64,000 nt of DNA from Theobroma cacao (Eukaryota > Streptophyta > Magnoliopsida > Malvales > Malvaceae): assembly GCF_000208745.1 (NCBI RefSeq), contig NC_030853.1, positions 28,764,028 to 28,828,027 of the forward strand, given 5' to 3'. Shown piece after piece: positions 24,701 through 37,928 of this stretch. Position numbers and translations under genes: made by a program. The notes under the pieces are model-generated. The model saw nothing but the letters and a program-made list of their open reading frames with translations. It made no database searches and was not told where the DNA came from. Numbering within the stretch: position 1 is the stretch's first letter; every line of letters starts with the position of its first letter.

Positions 24701-24987
24701 GAGCATCAACCATTTTTCTTGCTCCATTGGTTACAATAATACTAGTGAACATGGCCTCATTTGCTGGGGGAGTTGTTAGAACCATGGTCGTGGGAGATTG
24801 GAAGGAGATGTTTGGACAAGTTTTCCTCTCGTTTTACATCATAGTCATGAATTATGGCATTATTGAAGGGATGATAGTGAGGAAGGACAAGGGTCGCATT
24901 CCTCATTCTGTCATTGGGTTATGTGTTGCATTTTCATTGATTTTATTGTCATTGGGATCTCTCATCATTACTTGGACTTTATTGTGA
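21702..24987 (+). CDS. CSLG: Cellulose synthase-like G protein, copy 2
   Basis: Eight exons: 21702-22313, 22438-22542, 22967-23095, 23181-23393, 23504-23603, 23708-23886, 23996-24346 and 24430-24987, giving 748 residues. It is a multi-pass GT2 family enzyme that would use a UDP-sugar. Two N-terminal helices (about 26-47 and 56-77) precede DDG (Asp141-Asp142), DCD (299-301), VAEDYLTG (Asp457) and Q495-G-V-R-W499, so all four catalytic motifs are present. The cluster of C-terminal helices is complete, ending in the helix GLCVAFSLILLSLGSLIITW. One oddity is CTTNPDKEP: where paralogues have CTADP, the aspartate before proline is Asn109. Exon 6 ends with a GC donor. Product and acceptor are unknown: cell-wall glucan and terpenoid glucuronosylation are both known in the wider group. 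Copy 3 is its nearest relative here. Confidence 0.93.
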
Positions 24988-25248
24988 GCTTAACATGATG
25001 TGTAGGTTATGTTAATTAGGTAAATGTCGCCTAATTATTTGTACTTCTATTCAACACCATCTTAATTAATCAAACTTTTTATGCTTAACAGTGCTAATTA
25101 AGGTGGAGTTAGCACTTAAAAAGGTTCCTTCTCTACCTTTCATTTAATTTCATGTTGATCTTGTTCTAGTCGTTTTGATAATTAAAATAATAATAAATTT
25201 TACGTTCATGAATTATAATAAAATAGTAATTAAAATTTGACATAATAT

Positions 25249-25617
25249 CTAAAAATGTTTGTGAATTATTAAAGAAAATTTAAATAAATTCTTATATTTT
25301 TATTACGTTTAATCAAGTTCATATTTATTTATTTTAAATTATATAAAATTATATAATTAATAGTTGATTAATTATTGTTAATTAAAATAATAAATGTGAT
25401 TTTATAATCTTGTGGTGCTGATGCAAGATGTTAACTTGTTATAAGGGTGATGTTGTATATTGATATGATTATGTGATAAACTCACCTTATGACAATTCAA
25501 TGCCACATCAACTTTGACTAATGGTAATGACTTCATAAAAACTTATTTAATTCAAAACAAAATATAAAATTTTAAATTTAATAAAAAAAATACTTATTTA
25601 ATTTTTTTAATAATTTA
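25249..25617. mobile_element. Palindromic MITE-like element, copy B
   Basis: Edges read gaattattaaagaaaattta at the left and 'tttaatttttttaataattta' at the right, near reverse complements. The interior shares 'taattaatagttgattaatt' and 'gccacatcaac' type words with copies A and C. No frame is present. Confidence 0.5.
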
Positions 25618-25917
25618 CAAATTTTGTTTAATTATTATATCTTAAAATATTATATTCAAAGTTAACAATATATATATATATATAACTTCTTTATTAATTC
25701 AATAAAGCTCTTTTATATAACTCATCATTAAATTTTCAGGGTTAGAGTTATACTATATGAATATACATGTGATAAAAACATACATATGTTATAGTTAAAC
25801 TAACACATGGCAAGAAACAAGTGTACAGCACATGCAAGGACGGATTCCAAAAACTAATTTAACAAAAAAAGAAAAGAAAGAAATAAAGAAAGGAGATGGA
25901 ATTGCATTAGCATAATA

Positions 25918-26412
25918 CTCAAATAAACTCATAAATTATTTAAAAAAATTTAAATAAATCTTTATTCTTTTATTGCATTCAATCAAATCTCTATATTTTT
26001 ATTTTGAGTTAAATAATCTCTTATAACTAATGATTAATTAATTACCATTAATTAAAATATCACTTGTCATTTTATATTTATATGGCATTGACATGATATT
26101 GTATGGAGAGTGAAAAATGTCACATGATCATATTATCATATTAAATTAGTATATTACATCGTTATTAATTATGATATGTAAATATATTACATTATCATTA
26201 ATTATGATATGTTAATATGCCACGTCAGTGCCATATGACATATAAAATGACAAATAACATTTTGACTAAGTCAATTATTAACCATAAGAGTTTATTTGAT
26301 TCAAAATAAAAATATAATTGAGGACTTACTTAATTTAAAATAAAAATATAAAAATTTAATTAAATGTAATAAAATATAAAAATTAATTTAAAATTTTTTA
26401 AATAATTTAATT
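25918..26412. mobile_element. Palindromic MITE-like element, copy C
   Basis: The left edge 'aaattatttaaaaaaattta' and right edge 'aaattttttaaataattta' are near-perfect reverse complements, followed inward by 'aaataaatctttattctttt' against 'aaaatataaaaattaattt'. The interior is collinear with copy A, including 'aatgattaattaatta', 'acttgtcattttat' and 'tgccacgtcagtgccatatg'. It follows copy B by 300 bp. Confidence 0.55.
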
Positions 26413-26699
26413 TTTTTTTGAAAATATTATATCAATTGCATTCATTTCAATTCTGCACCTTGCCTTTAAATGCTGTAACAAGAAAGTTGTACTACTGGTT
26501 TTGTCGGGAGTTATTTTGGTTTGCAAATAATTCAAATTTGTGCAAGCGGCAGAAAATCAGTGAATCATCACCCACATGGGCCTCCAACCATTTAATGCAA
26601 AGGATGGAGACTTCTCTTCTGCTTTTAACGGGCTACCCAACCTGTTCGCTTTGCAAATCTTCGCCTAATCTCTAGAGAATGCACGGCATTTGCCATTTG

Positions 26700-27614
26700 A
26701 TAGTACAATACAAATTTATTATAAGCAAATAAACTTATTAAGTGTAATAATATAAATAAAGTTTATTATAAGTTATCGCAATGCTTATGTATAAATTAAA
26801 TGTATGTATATATAATATATTACTTATTATATATATATATTATATATATATATATAGATGAAATTAATGACATAACTTATATATTATAACGTTTTATATC
26901 AAAGTTTGTATAAAATGTTTTATATCAAATTTTGTATAAATAATATGTTATAAATCAAAGGTGATAACTAATAAAGTTATTAAGTATAATCATATAAATA
27001 AATATTATAAATTATAGTAATGCTTACGTATAAATTAAATATATATAATACTTATACAATTCTATATATTTATAACATTTTATATTATGAACCATTATCA
27101 AGGTGTAATAATTACAACAAATTAGTATGTAGGATATTTACTATTATATATTATAATGTTAACATATAAGTTATATCATTTAGAATATATAACTTGTAAT
27201 TTCATATTAATACAGATTTATAAATAAGTATATAACTAAAATTAATATATTTATGAATGATATATAATACATAANTAATTTCATATTAATATAGATTTAT
27301 AATAAATTATAATATAACTAATATTAAATTATTATGATTATAATTTGTATACATACGTATAATACCTTAATATATTTTAAATATATTATTAATTCAGTTT
27401 ACTATCAATTCTTCTTAATATATAAAAAAATTACATATATATATAATTAGTTTAGTTTTTTGAGTGAATTGGTTCAAAAATTTTAAAACCAAGAACTGAT
27501 TAAAAAATTAATTGGACCAATTGATGTAATGAATTAATTAGACCGAATTGTTTTACCCAAATCGTATTTGATTTGAATAAGTAATTGATCTGAATTGATT
27601 TTGCTTCACTCTTA
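26700..27614 (-). mobile_element. hAT-like non-autonomous element, truncated copy
   Basis: Read on the minus strand, this segment is collinear with the element at 57661-58933. Shared stretches include 'tattaagaagaattgata', 'gatagtaaatatcctacat' and 'aattattacacctt'. The right edge, on the minus strand, begins taagagtgaagcaaaa, a decayed form of the terminal repeat taggggtgagtaaaac. The left terminal repeat is not found near 26640-26700, so this copy is truncated. An ambiguous base lies at 27275. No coding capacity is visible. Confidence 0.6.
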
Positions 27615-28705
27615 TTTACTATTGTTGATTGAACAGTGAATATTTGTGTGGCTAACTATCTCACAAAAACTGATTAATACAAGTGAAAATGATTTTCCAC
27701 ATTTGTAGCATTTTAGGAAAAACGACTAGTTCGCAAATGTTTTCTTTTTCTTTGTTGATTAAGCTTGAGCTTCGCGCTTTAACTTGTCTGCATTCATTGA
27801 GGTTAAAATTGTGACCTCACCAGAAGACATTCGTGAGCAAATGGACAAACATGTACCTATTGTCAGTCATTGCTAGGTTTCTGTAGTCAATATTAGATTT
27901 AAATAGGACAAACACTCTCAACGTCCTAGTCAACAGTCAACTTACGTTTCTGTTACACATAATAATTACAATCAATATTAGTTCAACATATAAAAATGTG
28001 ACGCATCAACATTTTAAAATATGTGGATGAGTTTAACTACTGTTTATTTATCTAATTTGGCAGAGTATAATTAATTAATTTGTAAACTCATAATTCTTGA
28101 TTGTAATAGTTTTTATTGATACGTCGTATTTTAATTGGTTTGACTTATAATTATGTGATAAGGAAGTGTTTACATATAATTTTTTTTGGATTTTCAATTA
28201 TTATCATAGAGAAGGTTGTAGCTCTTAAATGAATTTATTTTTGTGAAATGTTAATCTCTTTAAAATTATTGTTATTTTTTTTCTGGGTAGGGTCCAACAT
28301 TTTCTACTCTATTTAGGAGTGACGGTTTAAATTTGTGCTCATCTTTAATGGGTACAATTTTAACATTTTACTTTCTAATTTGATTAAAAAATGATAACAA
28401 AAGTAAAATATTCTTTTATTTTCTAACATTATATTCGTTTTATCATTAATTTTGATTATTTTTAACTAAATTAATAGATACGATAGTAAAATTATTCTCG
28501 TTCAAAGATGAATATTAAATTTGATTCACCACTTTAAGTAGAACGATAAATTTGGATATTACCTCTTATTTGCTTTTTTTTTTAAATTTCAACTATTTTT
28601 AAATAAAAAAATGAATATATTTATTATCGAGTCATGTACATAGGAGAACTCTCTTTATTTATTTGATTCTGGGGCTAAAGCAAATCAAGCAGCAAGCAAG
28701 GACCC
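27615..28705. other. Intergenic DNA and CslG copy 3 promoter region
   Basis: No gene is visible. A leader-like stretch rises in complexity just before the ATG at 28706. No clear TATA box can be chosen. Confidence 0.5.
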
Positions 28706-29927
28706 ATGGAGAAGTCTCTTCCTCTCCATCTCTGCCACGTCCACAATTTCTCCATAATCATCAACAGGTTACACGCACTCCTCCATTCAATAGCAGTAGC
28801 TTTGTTGATATACTACAGGGCGTCTTTCCTTTTCCAAGAATCCAAGAACAGAACCGTACCGACACTACCATGGCTTCTAGTCTTTGCCTCCGAATTGCTT
28901 CTCTCTTTGGCCTGGCTCCTCAGACAAGCTTATGGTTGGCGTCCTGTTTCTCGGACCGTATTTCCAGAGAGGTTGCCAAGTGACGACAAGCTTCCAGCCA
29001 TTGATGTGTTTATTTGCACTGCGGATCCCAACAAGGAGCCCACCGTAGAGGTTATGAACACTGTGATATCAGCTATGGCGCTTGATTATCCACCAGAAAA
29101 GCTTCATGTGTTTCTCTCTGACGATGGTGGTTCCGACATAACTTTGCGTGGTACGAAGGAGGCTTGGAACTTCGCAAGGTCGTGGGTTCCATTTTGTAGG
29201 AGGTATGATATCAAGACTAGTTGCCCTGAGGCTTATTTTTCATGTTCCGAAGATGATGACCATGGCGACTTTAAGAGTTCTGAATTCAAAGCAGAGAGGC
29301 AAAAGATTGAGGTAATTTGATTATAATTTGAGGCAACTACTATATATTTATCTTTCTGAAAATGAAATCCGTTAAATATAAATACAAGATCGAATATAAT
29401 TTTTATAAATAGTTATTGATAGATAATAAATCAAATATAAGTTTTACTATATCTTACATTATTAAATTTGTTTTTTCTATATACTTTAAAAATATTTTGT
29501 CTTGTGTCATTTATAATGAATCAACCGATAAGTATAACTTTGAAACATAAATGATAAATATGAAGTGATCTTTTGTGTTAAGCAAAAATATGAGATGTCC
29601 AAGGAACGGGTAAGGAGGGTACGAGAAGAACACAGCAAGTCGGCGGAGGTAGCTGCTACCGTTAGCAATAGTCGTGATCACCCTTCTGTCATTGAGGTAT
29701 CTACCCACAGTCGCATGACTACATTTCTCATTACATGGGAACATATCCCCATTTCATTAGTTAATAACTCCAATGCTAGCTACATGTTTTTTCTTTACAC
29801 TCAAAACATACACTTAATTAATTTATTAATAATTCTTAAGAAAAAGACATTAATTTATTAATCACTATTTGAGATGGTAAGACAATTGAAAATAAAGTGT
29901 TTGGTCGATGGGTTTCTTTGGTACATT

Positions 29928-29970
<43 letters not shown>

Positions 29971-30937
29971 ATTTATAGCAATTATTGACAAAGATTAGAC
30001 CAATTCGATAAAATTTTTTTTCTTAACCCGTTACATTATAGATTTTTACAAAAGTAGTATTACGTCAATTTTCTTCTTAAATTTAGTCAAAAATTAAAAT
30101 TAAATAAAGACTCAAACGAGTAAGTGAAATATTGATATCTTATAATTTATTTTATGATTTTAGATTATTCAAAATTGCATATAAACAAGAAATATTTACT
30201 ATTAAAACAAGTACTTAGGTTGCCTCGCATATACTCCAAATCTCTTCTAAGTGATTTCAGTCGTACATTGCTGACATTAAAAAATTACTTGCCGGTTGGT
30301 TGGTTGACAAATTAAAAGAGAAAGTAACGTCACACATAAATTTTCTTTGTTGAATTAGTGCCACATATAGGATTAATGGTAAAGTACCCTACAGTCCATA
30401 TTTGTCCAAAGTGATGATTTGACAAAAAAAAAAAAAACAACGAATTTAACTTTTATTTTGATTAAATATGTCCCTCTTTTATTTTTATCAAATAATGTAT
30501 ATTTACAAATTTTTTCTAAAGTTATATATGTAATTACAAATTAATATCACTCTCAAACGTTTGCTCTAATTAATTACAAGCACTTAATTTGTTATAAACC
30601 TGACATATTAATCTCTGTCATCATCACTATCCCTCTCATAGATAATTGAAAACTAAGTAGACCCAAAAAATTGGATTAGATCAAAACAAAAAAAAAAGTA
30701 GTTGATCGTAAGAAAATATATAAATGTAATATCATCAATTCATTTTGTAGGTTATACGAGACAATTCCAATGAGGAATTGCAAGAAGACCAAGTTAAAAT
30801 GCCTCTCCTTGTTTATGTATCTCGTGAGAAAAGGCCTTCTCATCGTCATAATTTCAAGGCTGGAGCCCTCAATGTCCTTGTGTGTACATTACTCTCTCTT
30901 CTCACACAGTAGCACTATTCCCCCACATGTTCTTGTA

Positions 30938-30971
<34 letters not shown>

Positions 30972-33130
30972 TGTATTTTCTGCTAACAAGTGGGTTATCT
31001 TACTGCCGTTGGCAGCTTCGGGTCTCGGGGATGATGAGCAATTCTCCTTACATTCTGGTGCTTGACTGTGACATGTACTGCAATGACCCAACTTCTGCTA
31101 GGCAATCAATGTGTTATCATTTTGATCCTGAGATATCTCCCTCTCTAGCATTTGTACAGTTCCCTCAAAAATTTCGGAACATTAGCAAAGACGATATTTA
31201 CGACAGCGAAATCCGAGCTGCATTCAGGGTAGGTGATTTCAATTTTCTGCAAGATTAATTAGTTGTTAATGGCTTCAAAGAAAAAATATCTATATTTGGA
31301 GAAACAAATTAACCTTTTAATTAAGAATGAGCATTTAAAAATTGTTTTACTTTTCTCTCCGCCTTCAGATACTATGGCACGGTATGGATGGCCTGGAAGG
31401 GCCTGTTTTGTCTGGTACAAACTTTTACATAAAGAGGGAGGCATTATTGGGCAGTGTTACCCAAGAAGGTCGGTTAATTTGTTTGTGAATTATTATACTA
31501 TGTTGTATCTAATTATAAAATTTTGCATGGGTTGGAATTCTTTAATACTCTTCTTTAAAAAGTCCCTTTTTGACTCTCTTTTGTTTAGAAAGCGAAATAT
31601 TAGTTTTCTACATCAATTAATGTCATAAGCAAGATATTTACATACTTGACTTGCTGAATATTTAAACTCAACTCATTTAATATCAAGCTGAGATCAAAAT
31701 TAAAAGAGATCTTAAGGACTCTAAGTTGAAAATTTTAATAACCATGACTCGCTAATGTGGAGTATGTGAAAATATAATTGCAGGTATAGACCTTATGGCA
31801 CTTAAGAGATCTTTTGGTCCATCCAACGAGTTCATAAAAACCCTACGTCAAGACTATAAGCCTAGTTTCATCAATGATGGGGAATCTTCAAGCATGTTGC
31901 TGGAAGAGGCCAAAGTTTTAGCCTCTTGCTCCTACGAAAATCAGACAACATGGGGCACGAAGGCAAGTACATCAACCAGGAAAAGAAAATGAAATTTTGT
32001 TTCGGATTATAGTGACACAATAATATCATACCTATGATTTGTTGTCCTCCAATTCATATGTCTGCAGGTCGGTTTTATGTATTTTTGTGTTGTGGAAGAT
32101 TACTTCACAAGCTTTACTTTACACTGCAAAGGCTGGAAATCTGTCTATCTTAATCCGCCAAGGCCCCAATTCTTGGGAACGTCTACCACAAATTTAAGTG
32201 ACCTATTAATTCAGGGCACAAGATGGGCATCTGGATTGACTGAAGTTGCAATCTCAAGGTTTTGCCCTCTCATTTATGGACCATTAAGGATGTCTTTGCT
32301 TCACAGCTTGTGCTATGCAGAACTTGCATTTTGGCCTCTTCTCTTTTCCCTGCCTCTTTGGGGCTTTGCTCTTATCCCTCAACTCTGTCTAATCAATGGC
32401 ATTCCTTTGTATCCAGAGGTAACGTGACATAAATTGAAAGGATGGTGTTTTAAAAGACAACTCACTTTTTTAGTGAGGAAACCATGGAAGTAAATGCTCT
32501 GAGTGCATTTCTTTTTATTATTGAACTCTTTGTTTACATGTTTTTAATCACTAATCTTTTCCTTTGCTTGTCTCACAGGTATCAGATCCATATTTCAGCA
32601 TATTTTTGTTCATTTTCATATCAGCGCTTTCAAAAAATTTATACGAGATTTTTGCAACTGGTGGGCAAATTCGGACATGGACAAATGAACGGAGGATATG
32701 GATGATAAAATCAGTTACATCTGATTTTTATGGATGCGTGGATGCTATTCTGAGTAAGCTTGGTATGAGTGAAGCCAGTTTTTTGCCTACCAGTAAAGTC
32801 ACTGATGATGAACAAGTTAAGCGATACGAAATGGGAGTGTTTGATTTCCAAGCGCCAACAATGCTTCTTGCTCCATTGGCTACAATAATTCTAGTGAACA
32901 TTGCATCATTGGTTGGAGGTGTCGTTAGAATGGTGGCCATGGATAATGGAGATTGGAAAATGATGGTTGGTCAAATCTCTCTGTCATTTTACATATTAAT
33001 TGCGAATTATGCAATTATTGAAGGGATGATAATCAGGAAGGACAAGGCTAGCATTCCATCATATGTTACTTTATTATCTGTTGTATTCTCAATGATAATT
33101 TTGTCAATCGGATCTATCGTTCTGTGTTAA
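28706..33130 (+). CDS. CSLG: Cellulose synthase-like G protein, copy 3
   Basis: Eight exons: 28706-29311, 29583-29696, 30751-30879, 31016-31228, 31369-31468, 31784-31962, 32068-32418 and 32579-33130, giving 747 residues. Motifs of a working GT2 enzyme are all there: [12 protein letters not shown] (Asp139-Asp140), DCD (300-302), VVEDYFTS (Asp458) and Q496-G-T-R-W500. Two N-terminal and a group of C-terminal membrane helices place it in an endomembrane. The glycine usual after VEDYxT is serine here. Exon 2 starts after a weak acceptor (gtgttaag|CAAAAA) chosen by alignment with copy 2. Exon 6 ends in a GC donor (ACGAAG|gcaagt). Intron 2 is the longest of the paralogue set (about 1.05 kb) and contains a long (AT)n tract. 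A MITE-like element starts 27 bp after the stop. Confidence 0.93.
29931..29968. repeat. (AT)19 microsatellite in CslG3 intron 2
   Basis: An uninterrupted run of 38 bp alternating A and T. Confidence 0.98.
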
Positions 33131-33156
33131 ATTATATTGAAATAAACTTATAAGTT

Positions 33157-33910
33157 GCATTTGGTAGTTTATTGGGAATTTGATTATTGATGATGTAATT
33201 GTTTGGTATGTGATTGTTGAAAGGATAATTTTATAGCATTTGGTATAAAATAAGAAAGTGATGATTGTATGGAATGTGATGTCATTATAGTGTTTGGTTG
33301 AAAGCACTTTACTAGAAACGTAATGTAAATTTACAAAGTTATAATTATATATGAAAATATAAAATTGAATAAACTTACTTTTTTAATATAATTTTTTAAT
33401 TTTTCAACTTTATTTTTTAAAGTAATAAATAATAACATGATAAAAATAATATAATATTTGAATATTAATTATTTAAATATAAAAATATATGAAATTATTA
33501 AATATTTATTTTTACTAAATTAGTTAAAATTTAAAAAATTAAATTAATTAATTTAAATTATTTTATAAAATGATTAATCAAATAATTTAATTGATTTATA
33601 TTAGAAGTGTAGCATGGCTACCTGTTCTTCAAGTTATATCTAAGTATTTAAGTTCTAGGTTGCCACACAATCCACCACTTTCTTTCTTTTTCTTTTCTTT
33701 ATTTTTTTCTCTTAGTCCACTCTACTTTCCCTCTGTCATGGGAAAGTAACATTCACTCCCATCCAATAGGGAATCACTTTCTCTCCCGCTGTTGTAATCT
33801 TATTTCCATATAAAATTACATTCCCAACAACTTGACATATCAAACAGCATAAAATCTTTCTGATTAATTAAAATTCCTGTAAAATAATTCACTCTCCACA
33901 TACCAAATGC
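33157..33910. mobile_element. MITE-like element next to the CslG3 stop codon
   Basis: The segment opens gcatttggta and closes taccaaatgc, a perfect 10-bp inverted repeat. Subterminal parts are imperfectly complementary (ttgggaatttgattattg on the left against cattcccaacaacttg on the right). Length is 754 bp with no reading frame. A Tourist/PIF-like or hAT-like MITE is possible. Because it starts 27 bp after the CslG3 stop, the 3' UTR and poly(A) site of that gene probably lie in it. Confidence 0.5.
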
Positions 33911-34289
33911 TTCCAAAATTTTCTTTGGCATTTGGGCAATTGCATGCTGCTTTTTATTGAATCATTGAAACCTTCAAAAAAATGGGATTCATGGCATTTG
34001 AAATTATTATATAGAGTACTGATATCCTGTCTGGCCAATTAAAAACAATCAATAAAAGTTAGCCTTTGCCAACTCAACTTGAATTTTAGCCTATGATGTT
34101 ATGGCATCTTTTCAGCTTTAAATTTGAACATTCTATGTAATTGATCAATAGCTAAATTGCAAGCTTTCGGGCTCTATTTTTATTGAATCATTTTTTTTGA
34201 ATTTATCATTTGTAACAATTTTTTTATATCTAAAAAATTAAGATTGATTATGAAAATGGAATAGATGAGAATTTTTTTTAACAACATAA

Positions 34290-34535
34290 TGTAGAACACT
34301 ATCATCTACCACAAACCAGCAGTAAATCAATCACAAACCAGCAAGAAATCTCTCACAAAATAGCACCAAATCATTCACAAACCAATAGCTAATCAGCAAG
34401 AGATCAGCAACAAGATTAGCAGCATGTTTTGCAATATTTTCTGTAAAGAGACGTTTGTTTTTTCTCTTCCTCTCTTGTCTATTATCTCTCTCAACCTCTT
34501 TCTCTCCCTCTCCTTTCTATTCCTAAGCTTTTTCA
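34290..34535 (+). repeat. 5' LTR of the copia element (161-bp deletion)
   Basis: It is collinear with the 3' LTR except that bases matching 41741-41901 are missing, between gtaaagagacg and tttgttttttc. Ends are TGTAG and TTTCA. Confidence 0.9.
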
Positions 34536-34553
34536 TGGTATTAGAGCAATTTC
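34536..34553 (+). other. Primer binding site of the copia element
   Basis: tggtattagagc follows the 5' LTR directly. It matches the plant copia site complementary to initiator tRNA-Met (tggtatcagagc) with one C-to-T change. Confidence 0.85.
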
Positions 34554-35286
34554 TGGGTGAATTTTAATTTTTTTCCCCTCTGTTTCAAAGTTGTTTCTTC
34601 TGCCTACTACCTTACTTGAGTTGTTTTTTCTGTCTACAATCTTACTTGAGCAGGTTGAGTCAAAATCTTCTATTTCTTATACTTCCTTTTTTGATTTTTT
34701 TTCTGTTATACTTATTCTTATTCTATCATCCTAATCTTATCCTAATTGCTCTTCTTATCTTATAATTCTGTCATTCTACTATTTGGTGATTTAATTATTC
34801 TTCCATTCTAGATTCCTTCTTAAATATCTAAATTCAAAATCAAATCAAAACTTTTAACTATTTGATAAACTTTTACCCAATCTCAATCTCTTTCTTTTAT
34901 GAAATTTCACTATCATTACAATTTATTTTTTTTCTTTTTACTTATTGTTCTTACTATTACGTTACTATTACATTTTTTTTTTCTGAACTACTAATATCAT
35001 TACACTTTTTACTATCAAGCCTTTTTTACTGTTTCTAAATTTCTTCTATCACTATATCTTTAATATTTTTTCTTTTTCTTGACCATTCTTAAATTACCTT
35101 ACTAGCTATCTCTTCTCCCTCAATAGCCTCATCTATTAAATATCCATACTCTTCAATACTAAATGTAGGAAATTTTGTTTCTATCCATCTCAATCAAAAA
35201 AAAAAATTTCTTTCATGGAAAGCTCAGGTCATGGGATTAATTGAAAGCCAAGATATGCTTAGTTTTCTTGATGGTAAATATACCAT

Positions 35287-37376
35287 TGTAGACACCTAAA
35301 ATAAATAAATAAATAAATAATTTCCCATTTTTTCTGCAAACTTCATGTCTTATAAAAAATCTACCATAAGCTACCTAGCCACAAGGAACCAAAAAAATAA
35401 AAAAACCACAGATCAAAAGTCCTAAATCTACCAGCAGCAAGATCTAGCCACAAAAAAAAAAAATCAAAAAAGCAATCAGAAAAGAACCAAAAAAAGAGAG
35501 CTGAGAGATCAGTGTTTGAAAAGGGGGTTCGGGAAGTGGGTGAAAGGAAATGAATCGATCTATGTAGGTGTTTGGCCGGTGGTGAAAAAGAAAAAAAAAG
35601 GGAGTTTTGGTTGCCACCGTCGGTGAAGTGAAAGGAAAAGGGAGGTCTTGTGGTGGCCTGCGAGAAGAGAGAAAGTGGAGAGGCCAGCGAGAAGAGAGAA
35701 AGTGGAGAGGCCAACGGGTAGAGAGAAGGTGGAGAGGTCAGCGGGTAGAGAGAAGGTGGAGAGGTCGACGACTAGAGAGAGAAAATGAAAAATGAAAATG
35801 AATAGAAAAGGCTAAAAAGGGGTTTTTATACCTAGAGGCAGGGAAGCAAAACAGTGCCATTTTAGTGGAGTGGCAGAAGTTGGAAGGTCCAAGCCCAAAC
35901 GGCGTCGTTTTGAGCAGCTCCACAAGCACCAAACAGTGCGTTTTGAACTCTGCTTTGTAGACCTTAGGAAGCAGGCCGGGTGTAACAGATTTGGGCTTTT
36001 GCGGGCTAGCAGGTTGGGCTAACTAGAGCCCAGTAAGGTATAATCCATCTTCTTTGGTTTGGACTTGGCTCAATTAACTTTGGATTGGCCCATTTGGTTA
36101 AATAAATTACATTTTATTATTATGATTTAAACCATATTAGGAAAAATCATTTATATATATATATATATATCATGAATGCTTATATTTAATATTACAAATA
36201 AAATAATAATAATAATAATAATAATAATTCATAATACAAATATATATATTTTAAAAAAATAAGAAAAATAAAAAAAATAAAAAAAATAATAAATAACATA
36301 ATTGGAACAATTATTTGAGTATTACTACCTAAAAGGGGCAAAGAGTTGCCTTTTTCGGGTGGATGTTTTTCGGATGCGAAGTTCGAGACGGATTTTCACC
36401 GAAGCATCAGGATAAATCTGAACTCTAAACTTCAAAACCCGTTAAGTCAAATAGTCGTTGTTAAAAAATGATATATGTAAGAAAATGTTGTTGCATTCGA
36501 ATTAATGTAATTAGTTAATGAGCTTAAATAAATATTACTAAATAAAGTTAATTTAATCATTTAAAAATTAATTAATTATTTATTTGATAAGCTTTGTAAT
36601 CAAGTAAAAATTAACCAACAACGTTAAATAAAGGATATGGATTTAAATAAAAATAAAAATATATATATATATATATTAAAATAATAAATAATCTAAAAAT
36701 TTTATTAAACATATAATTGGGTGAATTATAAATCACCTAAATCAATAAACGCGTGCATGTAGATATCATTATTTTATCCTGTCATAGCATGCCACATTTA
36801 TCTTGCAAATGGTGCGGGAGTCCCGATGATGGGATTTCCCCGAGGAGCTTGTAGAGACGAGTTCTTCCGGGGATATCTCTAGGTGAGGAGAATTTCGAAA
36901 CTTCACCAAAGCGTTAGGATGGTCTTCGAATAATTTTTCAATAAAAGATTACCGACTCCATCATTTAAAATAAACAAGTCATAACATCATTTTACGCTTG
37001 CATCATGTGCATACGTAAAACTAAAAAAAGAACTTAGTCAGTCAATTTAATAAAAATTTAATTAATAAGTAAGGATTAAATTAAAAGTAGGCTATATTAA
37101 GATAACTTAAGATTAAATGGTATCGTTCGCGGAATGGGTGCCACGGAGGTGCTAACCCTTCTCCGTGCGTAACCGCACTCCCGAACCCATCTCTAAAAAC
37201 GTTGACCAGTTCTCGTTCTTTCGACGGACCTAAAATTAATTTAGGACTTCGTCGATTAGAATCAGATTAATAGGTGACCAATCACACCTAGATAAAAAAG
37301 ATTGGTGGCGACTCCTAAACCATTTAATTTTCGCCCGTGTTTGGCGGTCGGGTTCCCGGACCCGCACGTTACAACA
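35287..37376 (+). mobile_element. Solo LTR (Ty3/gypsy-like) nested in the copia gag
   Basis: The insert begins TGTAGACACC and ends TTACAACA, and is flanked by the perfect 5-bp duplication accat (35282-35286 and 37377-37381). It interrupts the copia gag frame, which resumes directly after the second duplication. Length is 2090 bp with no gag or pol, so it is best read as a solo LTR left by recombination between two LTRs. The phrase attggtggcgactcc near its end is typical of plant gypsy elements. It includes a minisatellite of about 27-bp units (35662-35781) with a relatively GC-rich stretch around it. Confidence 0.8.
35662..35781 (+). repeat. 27-bp minisatellite inside the solo LTR
   Basis: About four and a half units share 'agagagaa.gtggagagg'. 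The small arginine-rich frame read through them is a by-product of the repeat. Confidence 0.8.
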
Positions 37377-37378
37377 AC

Positions 37379-37928
37379 CATGCCTGATCAAACTAGTCCA
37401 GAGTATATACTTTGGAAAAAATCAGATTCTCTTCTACGAGGTTGGATAACAGGTACATTATCTGAAGAAGTGCTCCGACTTGTTATTAGATTAGAAAAAT
37501 CATTAGATGTATGGAATGCCTTAATGGATGCCTTTGCCCAAGAATCACAAGAAAGGGATTTTTATCTTTTACAAACTCTACAAATTCATAGAAAATATAA
37601 TCTCTCCATTCCTGACTACATCAAAAAATTCAAAGCAATTTGTGATGACTTGGCTGCTATTGGAAAACCAGTAAGTGATCGAACCAAAGTGTTCCAATTG
37701 CTCAGGGGTCTTGGTCATGGATATGAGTCATTTGTAACAACTATGATGAAACCTCTTCTACCATCATTTTGTGAAATTGCTCTTTTACTTCAAGGACATG
37801 AGACAATGAAGTCTATCAACTTTCCTAAGAGTTTTGGTTCTTTAAATCAAAAAATGGCTTTTGTTAGCCAATGTTCTCAACGTCAATCTAATCAAAGGAT
37901 CTTCAACAATAGATCTCAAGAACCATAA
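37379..37928 (+). pseudogene. Copia gag fragment (downstream part)
   Basis: From the target duplication at 37377-37381 onward, the frame encodes a UBN2/Retrotran_gag_2-type capsid region with WKKSDSLLRGWI, VWNALMDAF, LQTLQIHRKYN and VFQLLRGLGHGYESF. The first part of gag lies upstream of the solo LTR at about 35190-35281. An in-frame stop at 37926-37928 ends it before the zinc knuckle. The 25 or so residues in front of the gag sequence in the same open frame come from the solo LTR. Confidence 0.85.

Noticed and set aside
35361..35714. 117-codon minus-strand frame rich in Phe/Ser/Leu
   Set aside because: It is read from low-complexity and minisatellite DNA of the solo LTR, with no domain.
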